Of a stretch of DNA of 64,000 nucleotides, positions 1 through 11,113 are shown in pieces. A program made the translations under genes and the position numbers. Each line of letters opens with the position of its first letter. Position 1 is the stretch's first letter. The notes beneath the pieces were generated by a model, which had not been told where the DNA came from, ran no database searches, and worked only from the letters and a program-made list of their open reading frames with translations. Source of the stretch: Paramecium sonneborni. Its lineage: Eukaryota > Ciliophora > Oligohymenophorea > Peniculida > Parameciidae. Location: positions 40,301-104,300 of the forward strand of contig CAJJDN010000117.1 of assembly GCA_905182985.1 (NCBI GenBank), given 5' to 3'.

Positions 1-99
1 AATAATATTATTTAGGGATATTTTGGAATGAAATAATAATAAGGTAGTTTCAAAAATTTCAAGGTTTTAGAAATATTTTTGTAATATTTTTATAATTAA

Positions 100-2460
100 T
101 CAGTTTGAGACTTTATTATACAACAATTATTGAATTAAGACTTCTTCTTTAAATTATTCCCATTCTGAATTTCTTTGATCCTATTTTTTTTCATTTTAGG
201 GTTTTCTTAGTTTATTTCTTTTATAATATTCTTGTAAGTCTAGTTTTCTTTATTTTTCTTCGATTTCAGAGAGTAATTAAGCTTAATCTTTAGCTGTTTT
301 TTAGTTTTTGGTAAAGATAAGCTTAATTTCTTAATTTAATTCAGATGGTTCAATAAGATCGATTTCTTTGTAAATAAGAAGTTGATTGGTCAAATGTTCA
401 ATTAAAAATTCAGGGCAAAATTGTAAAAGTTTTAAACTAATTTTGTACACAATTGTAATACTAGAAGAACTTACAATAGTCATTCTTGCTCTATCTATGC
501 CTTTATCGCCCTCTAATCTCAATCCTGTTAAGACTCTTCCAAATAAAATATCTCCAGGATACAATTTTTTATAAATATAACTCTTTTAATATTGAATATA
601 TCCATTATTACTATTGCAGACAGCATAATCAGGTATTTTATAGGTGATATCTCCATCTTGTGTCAAACAAGATAAGTAATCTTCAGGTACATTATTAGTA
701 ATTTTGATAGGATGTTCTTAGAAATATCTGTATGATTTTCTGTTTTACTTTTAACGTAAGTGATCTGGTAATTTAATTCTTTCTGTATTAATTGTTCTTA
801 TAACATTACATGATCCTTTATATAATATATACATATATTCTAGTAAATCCCCTTCTTTAACCAAAACTTCATCGAGATGAAATCTTTAAGGTATTAACTA
901 GTTTGCTAATGGTATTAATACAAAAGGTTGAATTTATTTAAAGAATCTTAATGATTTTAGCATTTTAATTTTTTATTCTAATTCATCCTACATCAAAACC
1001 ATAAGAATATTTTTGAAATTTTCTCTGCTGATAGCCAATAGATGACATGTTTCACTAGCTTAAATAGATGCTTTTCTTTATTAAGTTTTATCAACCTTTT
1101 TATACTGTATATTATTAGATTTGGATAATCCATCCTCGTCATCATTAGCTAAATTCATAACGTAATGTTTTTCCTTAACATTATCTGTTTTAACAAGATT
1201 AATAATATTCGTATTTTATTTTTATAATTCTTTAATTTTTTATTTTTATAATGCTTCATCTTATTATCCTAAATCTTATAATTATTATTTAATAAGCTAC
1301 TCTTTAACTTCTTTAAGTGATTTAACATTTATATTTTCTAACTTTTCTTCAAGAACTTCTTCAGCACCTTTTTATGTAGTTTCCATCATAGCAAGTTCTC
1401 CAAAATGTTAACCATCATAGAGAGATGATACAACTTATTCAATTACAGGTCCAAATCGATTAAATTTCTTCTCAATTTTAACAACAACACTTCCTGATAA
1501 AATAACAAATAGATTATCTCCAAAATCACCTTAATGAAATACATATTCACCTGGAGGTACTTCAATATATTAACCAAGCTTTACAAGATTAATTCTTGTA
1601 GATTTAGTGAATCTTTCAAAAAAAATAAGTTTTGATACAATTTTATCAATTTCATCAAAATTTATACTATCAAATGGTTAACCTTATTCTAATAATTCTC
1701 TTTTAATTTTTAATTAATCAATTAGAAATATTAATTAATGTTCTGTTAATACATTTTCTTTAATTTTTAAGAATTTGTTTTTATCAGCATAGAGATTATG
1801 AATGAAAGCTTCAGTATCAGCTGTCATTTTCATAAATTTGACATCAAGATGTGCTAATTCTTCATAAAGTGTTTTAATTTCTTCTGGATTAATTTGTAAT
1901 ATTTTTTTGGCAGTTTTATGATTATCTAGACTACATTACATTAATTAAGGTTCTTATCTAATTTATTATATTTAGGAGAAGAGCTAATTTATATTCATAA
2001 TTGTTGGCTGTAAAACTTATTATTAATTTACAACTTCCATTACAGGTTTACTAACAGAATTATTTGTTTTAGTTGTTCTTTTTGTAATAGATTAAATTAA
2101 TGGTTAAGATTTAATAATTGATTATTATGTACTCATATGAGTTGGCATTGTAGTTGAATATTTTTTAGCAAATAATTTCATTTTTGTATGATAATATACA
2201 TCTTTATTTTTAGAATCTTTTATTTCTTCATCATTTGAATATAAAGGTAATTCAAATAATATTTCTTTATTAGGTAATTATAAAGCTGTTTAAGGTCGAG
2301 TAGTTTTTCTTGAAGTTTTAAAGAATTAAGAATCAGATATTATACTTTATTTGTTAATATTGTTAAACATTAACGAATCTATACTTGGTTTTGAAGATAA
2401 TTTAACTCTTTTTGTTGCTGTTGGTAATCTTCTTGGTCTAAATCCTCCATTGTTAATCAT
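100..2460 (-). CDS. Cyclic nucleotide-binding domain protein, 786 aa
   Basis: One uninterrupted frame of 786 codons ending in TGA, with many TAA/TAG read as Gln. Two cyclic-nucleotide-binding (cNMP) folds are visible. The first, about residues 265-385, contains PPGEYVFHQGDFGDNLFVIL, then a GxVVV strand and FGELAMM, close to the phosphate-binding cassette consensus (FGELAL). The second, about residues 500-710, is more diverged, has a long insert, and includes YPGDILFGRVL. The N-terminal 200 residues are low in structure and rich in K, T and S. No kinase domain or channel segments are present, so this is neither a cGMP-dependent kinase nor a CNG channel; it may be a regulatory or scaffold protein. 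Ligand binding in the second fold is doubtful because the cassette Arg is not obvious. The start is the first ATG after the preceding gene's stop, 24 bp upstream. Confidence 0.85.
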
Positions 2461-2484
2461 TAATGTTATATAATAATTATAAAA

Positions 2485-3060
2485 TCAATTATTTTTATAA
2501 TAACTCTAGTAAGTTAACCTTGATTAGACATTTGTCATTTTTTCTAAACTTTACAATTTATTATTTAGTTTATCTATTTCATTTATGTATGAAATTGTTA
2601 AACTATCTTTTCCACTTATATCAAGCATAAGCTTTTCCATTAATTCTGCTTTTTTATTGATTTTTATTTGCTCTTATTGTTTTTACTTTAAGATATCTTT
2701 CAATTCTTATAATTCTTATTGTGTATTTTTAATTTAAAATTAAGTTTAGTATATTAGATGATCTAATTTATTCAACTCAATATCTTTATCATTTATCAAT
2801 GAATCTAATTATTATATTTAATTATCTTATTCATCATCTAAAAATTAAACTCTATTTTGTTTAATATATTCTTATTTTAATTATGCTATTTGTTATTGTT
2901 AGAGCAATACAGTTTTTGATAAATTTGTTATTTATAGATCTGATTCTGGGTCTTATTAATTTTAATAAGATAATAATTTTTGACTCAATTCTTTATTTTC
3001 ATCATATGCTAATTAAATAGTAAGCTATAACTATTTAATAGTTTCTATATAATTATTCAT
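2485..3060 (-). CDS. Coiled-coil protein, 191 aa
   Basis: Single exon, 191 codons, TGA stop at 2485-2487. The protein is almost wholly Q, E, K, L, I and D with heptad-like spacing, for example LLQQQQIAQLKQEYIKQ near residues 48-64, which indicates a long alpha-helical coiled coil. No catalytic motif is visible. It lies 24 bp upstream of the cyclic-nucleotide-binding gene on the same strand. The spacing is short even for Paramecium, but the genes have separate ATG and TGA codons and there is no sign of a fusion. Function not recognised; structural roles in basal bodies, cilia or cortex are common for such proteins but that is inference. Confidence 0.75.
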
Positions 3061-3117
3061 AAAAAATTATATGATAATTTTGAATAGTTATTTATACATT
3101 ATATTATATATATTATA

Positions 3118-4334
3118 TCAATCTTTCTTAGAATTGCCATCTTCTTTTTTGAGGAGACTTTCTTATTCCTCATCCTTATTAACATCATCTAATAATTCAT
3201 TAAGGAAATTGGGATCTTAGAATAATTAACTAAAATGAATAGAATGAAATACTTCTAAGTGAATTAACCCTATTGTTATTACTATTAAGCATTCTAATTT
3301 GGTTATTATGGTTATTGTGGTTATTCAGGTTATTCTGGTTATTCTACTTACATACTTAATAATCTAGCTTATTCTAATAATTAATCATTTTCTTCTTCAA
3401 TACCAATTTCTACATTTTCTTCTTAAATTTATTCTTATTTTTAAGGCTATTATTATTATTATATGGGTTATTATTATTATTATTATTATTATTATTGTTA
3501 TGGTTATTATTATTATTAAGGCTATTATTATAATTATTATGCTAACTATTATTGTTATCTTTAAGCTTCTTCTTCTAAACTCATTTTCATTATCATAGCC
3601 ATTTCAGGATCAATATTTGGATCAATTCCTCCATATTCAGAAAATTATGTAGCTGTTCTTACTTAAGCACCTTATTATTACTATTGTCCAGATTCTGCTT
3701 AAAAGTCTGATTAATTTCCTAATGATGAAAATAATGTTTCTGTAGCATTCATACCTGGTTAAATATTAATAAATTTAGAGGCTTATCCTTTTTAAACATT
3801 TTCAAAGAATATCTTAAGTTTTTAAAGATGCTCTTCATTTTATTCTCCAAAATTAATTAAATCAATAGCAATATTATTTTTCTTTAATCTTTTTGCAAGA
3901 CTTGAATAATAATTTAAATATTAAAATACTTCACTAATGTATCAATTTCTTCTTCAATAGGACTAGCAACAAATGCTACTATACGTTGTTATTATGCTTT
4001 ATTAATTCTATGTTTCAATGCTAATGATGCTTATTAAAGTGCTACTGAAAAATTTAAATTTCCTATTAATAAAATTAATTCATTTACCCTCTAATCTAGT
4101 TTTATGAAATTATCCTAAAATTAAATCTCTATCATTTGTAGGAGTCATTAATAATCTTACTTATTTTCCACCTCCTAATATTAATCCCATTCCACTTTCC
4201 ATGTTTGAATCAATTACTAAATTTATATACAAATCAATAGCGTCTTATTGAGCATTCCATCTAGATGGCTCTAAGTCTCCATTTCTTGAAAATTCAGAGT
4301 TATCTAAAACTACTACTGCTGCTTCTAAAGGCAT
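3118..4334 (-). CDS. RPN10: 26S proteasome regulatory subunit Rpn10 (PSMD4), 379 aa
   Basis: Ubiquitin receptor of the proteasome 19S particle. The N-terminus MPLEAAVVVLDNSEFSRNGD begins a von Willebrand A domain (to about residue 195) with the family strand ALKHR and AKRLKKNNIAIDLINFGE. A ubiquitin-interacting motif follows near residue 225 (DPEMAMIMKMSLEEE). After it come a Q-rich stretch from TAA/TAG/CAA runs, a second acidic helix, and a C-terminal DPNFLNELL segment like the conserved DPEFL of other Rpn10 proteins. Three introns restore the frame: 4063-4087 (25 nt), 3901-3929 (29 nt, ending CAAG) and 3230-3252 (23 nt). Exons total 380 codons. The length matches Rpn10 of other eukaryotes. 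Confidence 0.93.
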
Positions 4335-4405
4335 TTTTTATTTATTTAAATTATTAATAATCACATTGGGATAATTTTTTGATATTAATTATTATTCTAA
4401 TATAA

Positions 4406-4834
4406 TCATTATAATATTATCAGATCATCCATTCTATCATCTACATCTATATTCTTATCTTTATCTTTCTATCCCTTATTATATTCTTACCTTTTTGGTC
4501 TATTATGTTTAAAATATTAATGGTTTAACATCGCTGATCTTGAATTAAGTTACTTTTAACATTCATTACAAAAATAACTCTTAGTTACTCCATCTAAATT
4601 TATCTTATCTTAATTATAATCCATTCCTATCATTTCATCTATCTTCTCTTTCAAATTATATTTTATCTCTTTTATTTCTTTTTCATCATTACTTTCTCCT
4701 TATTTATTCATGTACTTTTACTCAAATTCATCTAAAGTCATTGATAATAATTTAAATCTTTCAAATATCTAAGCTATTTATGTTAAATAGTTTGTTACTT
4801 CTGATTAATTCATTAATTTTTTATTTACATCCAT
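4406..4834 (-). CDS. Small single C2H2 zinc-finger protein, 142 aa
   Basis: Single exon of 143 codons including TGA. One zinc finger is clear near residues 95-125: FCNECQKQL with C-x2-C, then LNHQYFKH with H-x5-H. The rest is charged and probably helical, ending in an acidic tail. In-frame ATGs at 4834 and 4741 are both possible starts; 4834 is chosen because it gives the longest model after an upstream in-frame TGA. A one-finger protein with a wide His spacing resembles RNA-binding or ribosome-associated fingers (ZNF593/Bud20-like) more than DNA-binding arrays, but this is inference. A second gene in the window (55611-56048) has a very similar finger. Confidence 0.7.
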
Positions 4835-6318
4835 TTCATTCCTTTTTACATCAAATTATAACAAGGATTTCTAAAATCTATTACATTTATCATTTCAATT
4901 TATCCAATTTTCTCTTTTATATTAATACTACTTACATATATTTTTTAATTACTTATTATATTTTTTATCTTTTATTTAAATAAAATATAAAATGTTTAAA
5001 TTTAAGAAATGTACATATCTTTAGAATTATAAAAACAGCTATTAATATATTAAATTAAAATTAATTATCTATTAATATCATATTCATAAGATTAATTTAT
5101 AATTTAAACTTTAGTTATTATATTAAATAATTTAAGTTATCTACAAATTAATAGCCTAACAACCTTTTTATTCTTTAGATTTTTAATAAAATTACTTTTA
5201 TTCAAATTGAATATGAATAAAAACCTTTATTATATTTACCAAACGAAAAATATAACAATTAATGATAACCATTTTATAGGTAATTATTAAAATATTAAGC
5301 AATATTTAATTCCTAAATAATCTTAATCTAAAGAAAAACATAAATTTTATAATTTGATTTAAACTATATACTTAAAAAATGATAAATGTATTTTTAACTT
5401 TTAATTTTTTTTATATAATTAATTCATATGTTTACAAGGAGATGACAATTTTACAGTATATAGTTTTCAAAGTTTTCTTTTAAGAATTAAACCTTTTTGA
5501 TGTGAAGACGAGGATATTAAAATTTTTAATAGCTCAAAAACCATTTTTATGTTTGCTAAAGTACTAAATTTTTTGATCTATTTAATTAATTAAATTACAT
5601 TTATTTTTATAACATAAATTTAAGTGCGAGAAATAGAAACAAAATTTATTTCCAGAGATTTCTTCAGATTATGAATTTATTTCAACTACATGATTTTTTG
5701 ATGATTCAATTATATTATTATTAAATTCTAAAATATTTGAATAAATGATAAAATTAGATTTAATAAAAACAATTATTATTTATGATAATATGTAAACCTC
5801 TTAAAATAGTAAATAGATAAAGTTTATAAGAATAAATAAAATTGATTTTAAAATAAATTAATAAATGATTATTATTATTTAATAATTACATATATATATA
5901 TATTAATTAATTTGAAATAAAATTAAACCAGCTTATATGAAATTTAATATTTTAGAAAACTTAAATACTTACCTAATAATTTAAACTATATTTTTAAATT
6001 ATCTTGGGCTTAATTCATCCATCACGTTGAGAATTGATTAAATTATCAATAAATTATATAACAACATCTGATGATTAAGGATTGAGAGGAATTCTTTTAT
6101 TGAGTGAAAAAAATTTTTTAAAATAATTATGATAGAAAGTTAATTGAAAAGACAATTGAGCAAATTATGTATTAATTGTAAATTAATTTAAGAAGATGAG
6201 GAATTTCATAACAATGAGTTTGATTTTTATTTTTTTTGTGTTATACCCTGAAAGGATTAAATAATAATAATATATATAATATATATATATTCATGAATAA
6301 AATCAAATTCTATTTTTT
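4835..6318. other. Long AT-rich intergenic region with a possible gene relic
   Basis: About 1.5 kb without a supportable gene, long for this genome. All frames are broken by TGA on the plus strand and TCA on the minus strand, and base composition is near 80% A+T. A 40-codon plus-strand frame at 6129-6251 (starting MIESQLKRQLSKLC) has coding-like composition and ends at TGA; upstream of it the same frame contains several TGA codons. It could be a decayed gene or chance. No repeat array or RNA gene was seen. Confidence 0.4.
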
Positions 6319-7029
6319 TCATTAATAAAATTAATTAAGATCTAGATTAATTTTGTCTAATTATTTGGCGTAGTTTCTGGAGTATGAAGATATAAGTTCA
6401 AATTCTCCATATTTATTCTCAAAATGTTCAATTTTTTAGACAGAACTAAACTATTTATGAATTGGTTTGATAGTAAATTAGTTTATGTATTAAATAATTT
6501 CTTTTTTTTTTGGATTTAAAGTCCTCTTTAGTTCAACTTATTTGTGTTTATTAAGTTTTATTTAATCAATAATTTTGCTTTAAATGCCTTAAAGATAATG
6601 TTCATGTATTTTTTCCATTTCGTTATATAATAATTCATCGAAGTAAGCAAACCATTTCATAAAATTTGATATATAAAGAGTTTATTAAGAGGGTTTGATT
6701 TATAAAGTATTAATTAAGTTAATGGTTCTATTCAGTAATATATCACGATTAAGATGAACAACAGGAATGTTAAATATTTCTTAGATATCTTAAAAATTGG
6801 ACGTTGATGTAAATATTTTGTTAAGAATATTTCTAATATACCCTTCATTCTTATATTATTGTAATTCTTGAATATATTTGCAAATTCTGTTAATATAAAG
6901 AATGAGAGTATTCTTATTTATCAATTAGAGATTTTTTTCCTGAATTGGTCTATATGTTGAGGATTTGAATTTGGTTTCATCAATGCTATTGTAGCGATTA
7001 CGCTATGAATAAATTCTTATTCTATTCAT
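6319..7029 (-). CDS. Unknown protein, 236 aa
   Basis: Single exon, 237 codons with TGA at 6319-6321. Composition is clearly coding (balanced charged and hydrophobic residues, for example NFMKWFAYFDELLYNEMEK) and mostly predicted helical, but I recognise no family. No signal peptide or membrane segment within the chosen model. The ATG at 7029 is the first in frame after a TGA at 7071-7073. The open frame upstream of that TGA lies antisense to exons of the neighbouring SUMO-ligase gene and is discarded. The two genes are divergent and their start codons are only 6 bp apart, so one start may lie further inside; MKWFAYFDE near residue 125 is the next plausible Met. Confidence 0.65.
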
Positions 7030-7035
7030 TAATAA

Positions 7036-8988
7036 ATGTAAAAATAGTGTTATTGTGAATAATAAAATTCATTAGATAGTTTTATCTGCATAATTTGTAA
7101 AAGTTAGAACCATTGGCCATGCTATGATTATTAAATAACAGACAAATAACCATTATAGTAAAAGTGTTTAGATTGTATATTTCAAGCTAGCAATCCATTT
7201 AAATAAATTGAAGTATACTAAATAATTACCATTATTTTTTAGCATTATGTTAGATTCAATAACAAAAATAATAAGATCTTTAAGATTGGGAATACAGTAA
7301 AAGAATAATCATTTTCATTTACTTTTGAAGTGAACAAATATTTTGATGAAATCAAAAAAAATAACATAATCCTTTCAATATTTTGTATAAAGATAAAAGA
7401 ACCGAAATAATTGTTTGCTTGGCCAAGTAATAATATAGAAATATGTATCAATGAAAAACATTAGATAAAATATGATGAGAACGATTTTGCTCATGTGTAT
7501 TATTCTTCAAAATTATATAGATCTTTTGCTTAAATTGTTGCAGGTTAAAATCATATTCAACTTATTTTTAAAGATAAAAATGAGTTTAATTCATTATTCG
7601 GAATAGTGCTTATTAAAAAAATTGAATGGCATTAAATTAAATAAAAAATAATGGATGCTGATAAAGATTAAATAGAATAAATTATAACATCATAAAAAAT
7701 GTTTTATTTTAATAAAATAAATAAACCTATTGAAAATTAGGAAACTTTAAATGATGTTTATATTAATTCAGATGTATCAATAAATTTAATAGATCCTCTT
7801 ACTTATTAATAGTTGTAAATACCAGTTCGAGGAAAAAATTGTTAACATTTAAATTGTTTTGATTTAAATTCATTTTTAATTTTCTATTCATAATCCATTA
7901 AAAGTAGATGGGCTTGTCCTTATTGCCATTTAACAACTACTATAGATTAATTATAAATTGACTATGTTTAACTTCGATTATTGCAAGATATCAAAATTGA
8001 TCATCCCAACATTTATTATGAATTCTAAAGAGTAAACATAAATGAAAAATTTTAATATTAAATTTATCCAGAATTATAGAATAAAGAAATTAAAAGCAAG
8101 TAATTACTTTTAAACTCTCCAAATTTATCATAACTTATTAAAATTAATAAAAAAGCTTTTAGTTGTGAAAATAATTAAATAATTATTGATTTATTTGAAT
8201 TGTAGAAAAGGAATAATTATACCTCTTCTTATATAACTTTAAAATCTGCAAGAAAACTAATTCATAAAATTAAATAAAAAGACTTGTTAAAAAATATCAA
8301 TAGAAATTCAACTGAATTAGTAAATTACTTTTGTAATTTATTTGATCTTAAAAATTATGATACAATGACTATTTTTGATAACTAAATAGATTTACAATTT
8401 TTATAATCTTAACAAGATTTTGAATTAATTTGCAAAGTTTTTTATGAGAAAACTCTAAGTGGATTATTTATACACTTTATCAGATAAGCAAATTCTTCTA
8501 TAAAAATATTATCATAAGCTATTCTGTCTTTATGTTTTTAGTTTAAACTAAAACTTAAATCAATATATCAAAAAAAAATGCTTGAATTATTTTTAGCTGC
8601 ATCATATGATAAAAATGAAAGAACTTCATTAGGTTAAAATTTTAAAAGGATTTGCAGTTTTTGTAAAGTTAACAGTGATGATTACTTAAATCATATTATT
8701 TAATTATCGTAAAACTTTAAAACGATTTTTTTTAATTTTAATAATAGTGGATTTTTCATAGTTCGAAATTGTATAAATTTAAGTCACATTTTTGAATAAG
8801 ATTTTAATTATAATAAGACAAAAGATGAATAAAATATTTATGATACAACAATTAAAACAATAAAGGAAATATATAGTATTTAAATGATTAAAGAGAATTC
8901 TTTTGTTGTAGATATACTTTCATTAATATTATATTTATTGTATAAAAGTAATAATATATATTTAATTAGAAGAAAACAAATTATATGA
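7036..8988 (+). CDS. SIZ/PIAS-type SUMO E3 ligase with PHD finger, 640 aa
   Basis: Likely E3 ligase for SUMO conjugation. A PHD-type finger opens the protein (residues 5-50): CYC, CIICKS, HWPC and KCLDC supply the C-x-C, C-x2-C, H-x2-C and C-x2-C ligands, followed by NPF, as in plant SIZ1. A PINIT-like region (about 65-200) precedes the SP-RING at about 252-292: PVRGKNCQHLNCFDLNSF then WACPYC, with the expected Cys-His pattern. The remaining 350 residues are helical and Q-rich and were not recognised. No N-terminal SAP domain is seen. One intron, 7213-7242 (30 nt), is needed to join the PHD finger to the rest; exons total 641 codons. An in-frame TGA lies just upstream of the ATG. Partners would be a Ubc9-type E2 and SUMO. 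Confidence 0.88.
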
Positions 8989-9092
8989 GAACATTTTCAA
9001 TGAATTTAATGATTATAATTTAGGAAATGTTAAAAACAAGTTTAAGAATTTATAATATCAAAATGACTTTTGCTATTTATGAAAATTAGATA

Positions 9093-10751
9093 TCACACAA
9101 ATTTTTATCTATTTAATTAGTAATATGAAAATGATAAAAATTAAAGGTTTTCTTCTTAGATTGGTTATTCTTAATCATCTTTAGATAAATTATGTTCTTA
9201 ACTATATTCAATTTTGAGTTAATATATATTATTTAATGAGGGTTTAAATGAAGATTGTTTAAGAAAGTACCCTTTTTTATCCATACTTTAACTTTTAATT
9301 CTTCTTTTCTTTTATTTTTATTTAAATTCTGAAAATTGACTGGAATTTTCACTTTAAGAATATTAACTTTATTAATAGAATGATTTAAGTGTATTTTTAG
9401 ATTGTAAATGATTAAAACTTATTCCTACTGAACCTTCAATAATAGATTATGTAGAAGCAAAATTAGCAGAATGAGAAAATAGAGTTTAAGTTTATAATTG
9501 ATTAAGTAATTCTTACATAGTAATTCTATTTTCTGGTAATTTTTATAACATTGCCTTAAGTAAATGGATGCTTTTTTAACTAACATTAATAAATTTAGAT
9601 TCTGAAAAGTCAATTTAGCATTCTTTATTTAATTTTAATAATCCATCATAAGTATTAGATCGAAAAGGAGTTCTTCCTGATAACATTGAATAAAATATAA
9701 CACCTAAACTAAATACATCACCAACTTCTTCATATGGTTATCTCATAAATACTTCAGGTGCAATATACCCAGCTGTTCCTTGTCTATTTTATAACCTGTC
9801 TCTTTAAATTTTTTCAGTAAAACCAAAATCAATCAGTTTAAGGTTATCTTTCTCAATTAAAACATTTTCTAATTTAATATCTCTATGAACATAACCAATA
9901 TTATGAACAGCAATAAGTGCATTAGTTAATTTAGTTAAAATTGATATTGATTCAATTTCATTTAACTTCTTTTTATCTTTTAAGTATTAATATAAAGATC
10001 CTCCCTTAATATATTCTGTTACTAATACTAATGAATATATATATTTTAATAGTTACTTAATATATCATCAAGTTATATAATTTCATAGAGTTTAAGAATA
10101 TAAGGAGAATTTAATTTACGAAGTACGTGACATTCTGAACGGATAAATTAATAAAATTTTTAGGAATCCTTTTTTTAAAAGAGTTCATCTTTATTATAAA
10201 TTTTGCCTGCATAATTAAGTGGTTGATTTGGAAATCTGATTTTTGGAGTAAGTTAAATAACTTTAGAAAAGCCTCCTTTAGCAATGTCATCAGAGAGAGT
10301 GTAAAGTTAATCTAAATTTTAGATAAATGAGAATTAAGATAGGTTCTTAAAAAATTAAAATGTAAATTTTCTATGGATGAGATAGTTAATAATATTACTA
10401 ATCATGATTCCAAATATAAATGAAAATGTCTTTGGTTCTTTTGATTCTGATAACTTGTACAAGATCACACTTTTTACTAGAAATTTTGAGGTCTATGATT
10501 TTAAGACTGATATCATAATTAAGTTGAAGATAACCTTTTAGTTTGTTATTGTGTTTATAAAATAATTGGCCATCTTGATTCAATAGAAATTGATATTCAG
10601 TAGGCTTATTACATTTCCAAGTGATTCGATTCATAGTATATTCTGAAAGGATAGTTGAATTAGGATTTAATTTAAGATTTTTATTCCAAAAAGCTTTGGT
10701 CGAGTCATTTTCTTAGAAAATTGGCCAATATTAGAATTGATGATCATTCAT
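9093..10751 (-). CDS. Protein kinase with N-terminal PH-like domain, 533 aa
   Basis: Serine/threonine kinase. The first about 145 residues resemble a PH domain (GQLFYKHNNKLKGYLQL, then a strand pattern ending in a Trp-containing helix), suggesting membrane recruitment. The kinase domain follows: glycine loop AKGGFSKV, catalytic loop YVHRDIKLENVL, LIDFGF, GTAGYIAPEVF and DVFSLGVIFYSML. All key residues are present, so activity is expected. A 115-residue S/Q-rich tail follows. Introns at 10371-10398 (28 nt) and 10028-10056 (29 nt) restore the frame; exons total 534 codons. It converges on the SUMO-ligase gene with 104 bp between stops. The substrate is unknown. PH plus kinase order recalls AKT/PKB, but the loop sequences do not clearly place it there. 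Confidence 0.85.
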
Positions 10752-11113
10752 TATTTTAAATTAATTAATAATCTTTGATGTAGTCTAAGTTGTTGTATAT
10801 ATATAAAGTAAAATCTAATTAAAATGTTATCTTTAATATAATTAAATTGATAGTATATATCTGAAAATCTACTCATATTAAAAATAAGAAGAATTTAAAC
10901 ATGTTGTAAGTACATTTTCTATAGTTAAACAAACATTCAGTGTTAAGAACACTTAAAGTATTTATTGATAATCTACCATTAAACATGTGTTAAGTCATGA
11001 ACAAGATTATTTTAATGTTAAATAAGCTTAACATATATAAAAGAATTGATGATATAATCTAAATATATAATATAATATAGAATAGAATAGAGAAGTCATG
11101 AAAAATACAAAAA
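10752..11113. other. Intergenic, divergent promoter region
   Basis: 362 bp between two divergent kinase genes. Very AT-rich, with TGA and TCA in every frame and no open stretch of note. It presumably carries both promoters; no specific element could be recognised. Confidence 0.5.

Noticed and set aside
331..564. Short minus-strand frame ended by TAA under the standard code
   Set aside because: TAA is Gln here; it is an internal piece of the cyclic-nucleotide-binding protein gene at 100-2460.
7071..7245. Minus-strand frame with two hydrophobic stretches, in frame with the 6319-7029 gene
   Set aside because: It contains TGA and lies antisense to the PHD exon and first intron of the SUMO-ligase gene, which has clear zinc-ligand spacing on the plus strand.
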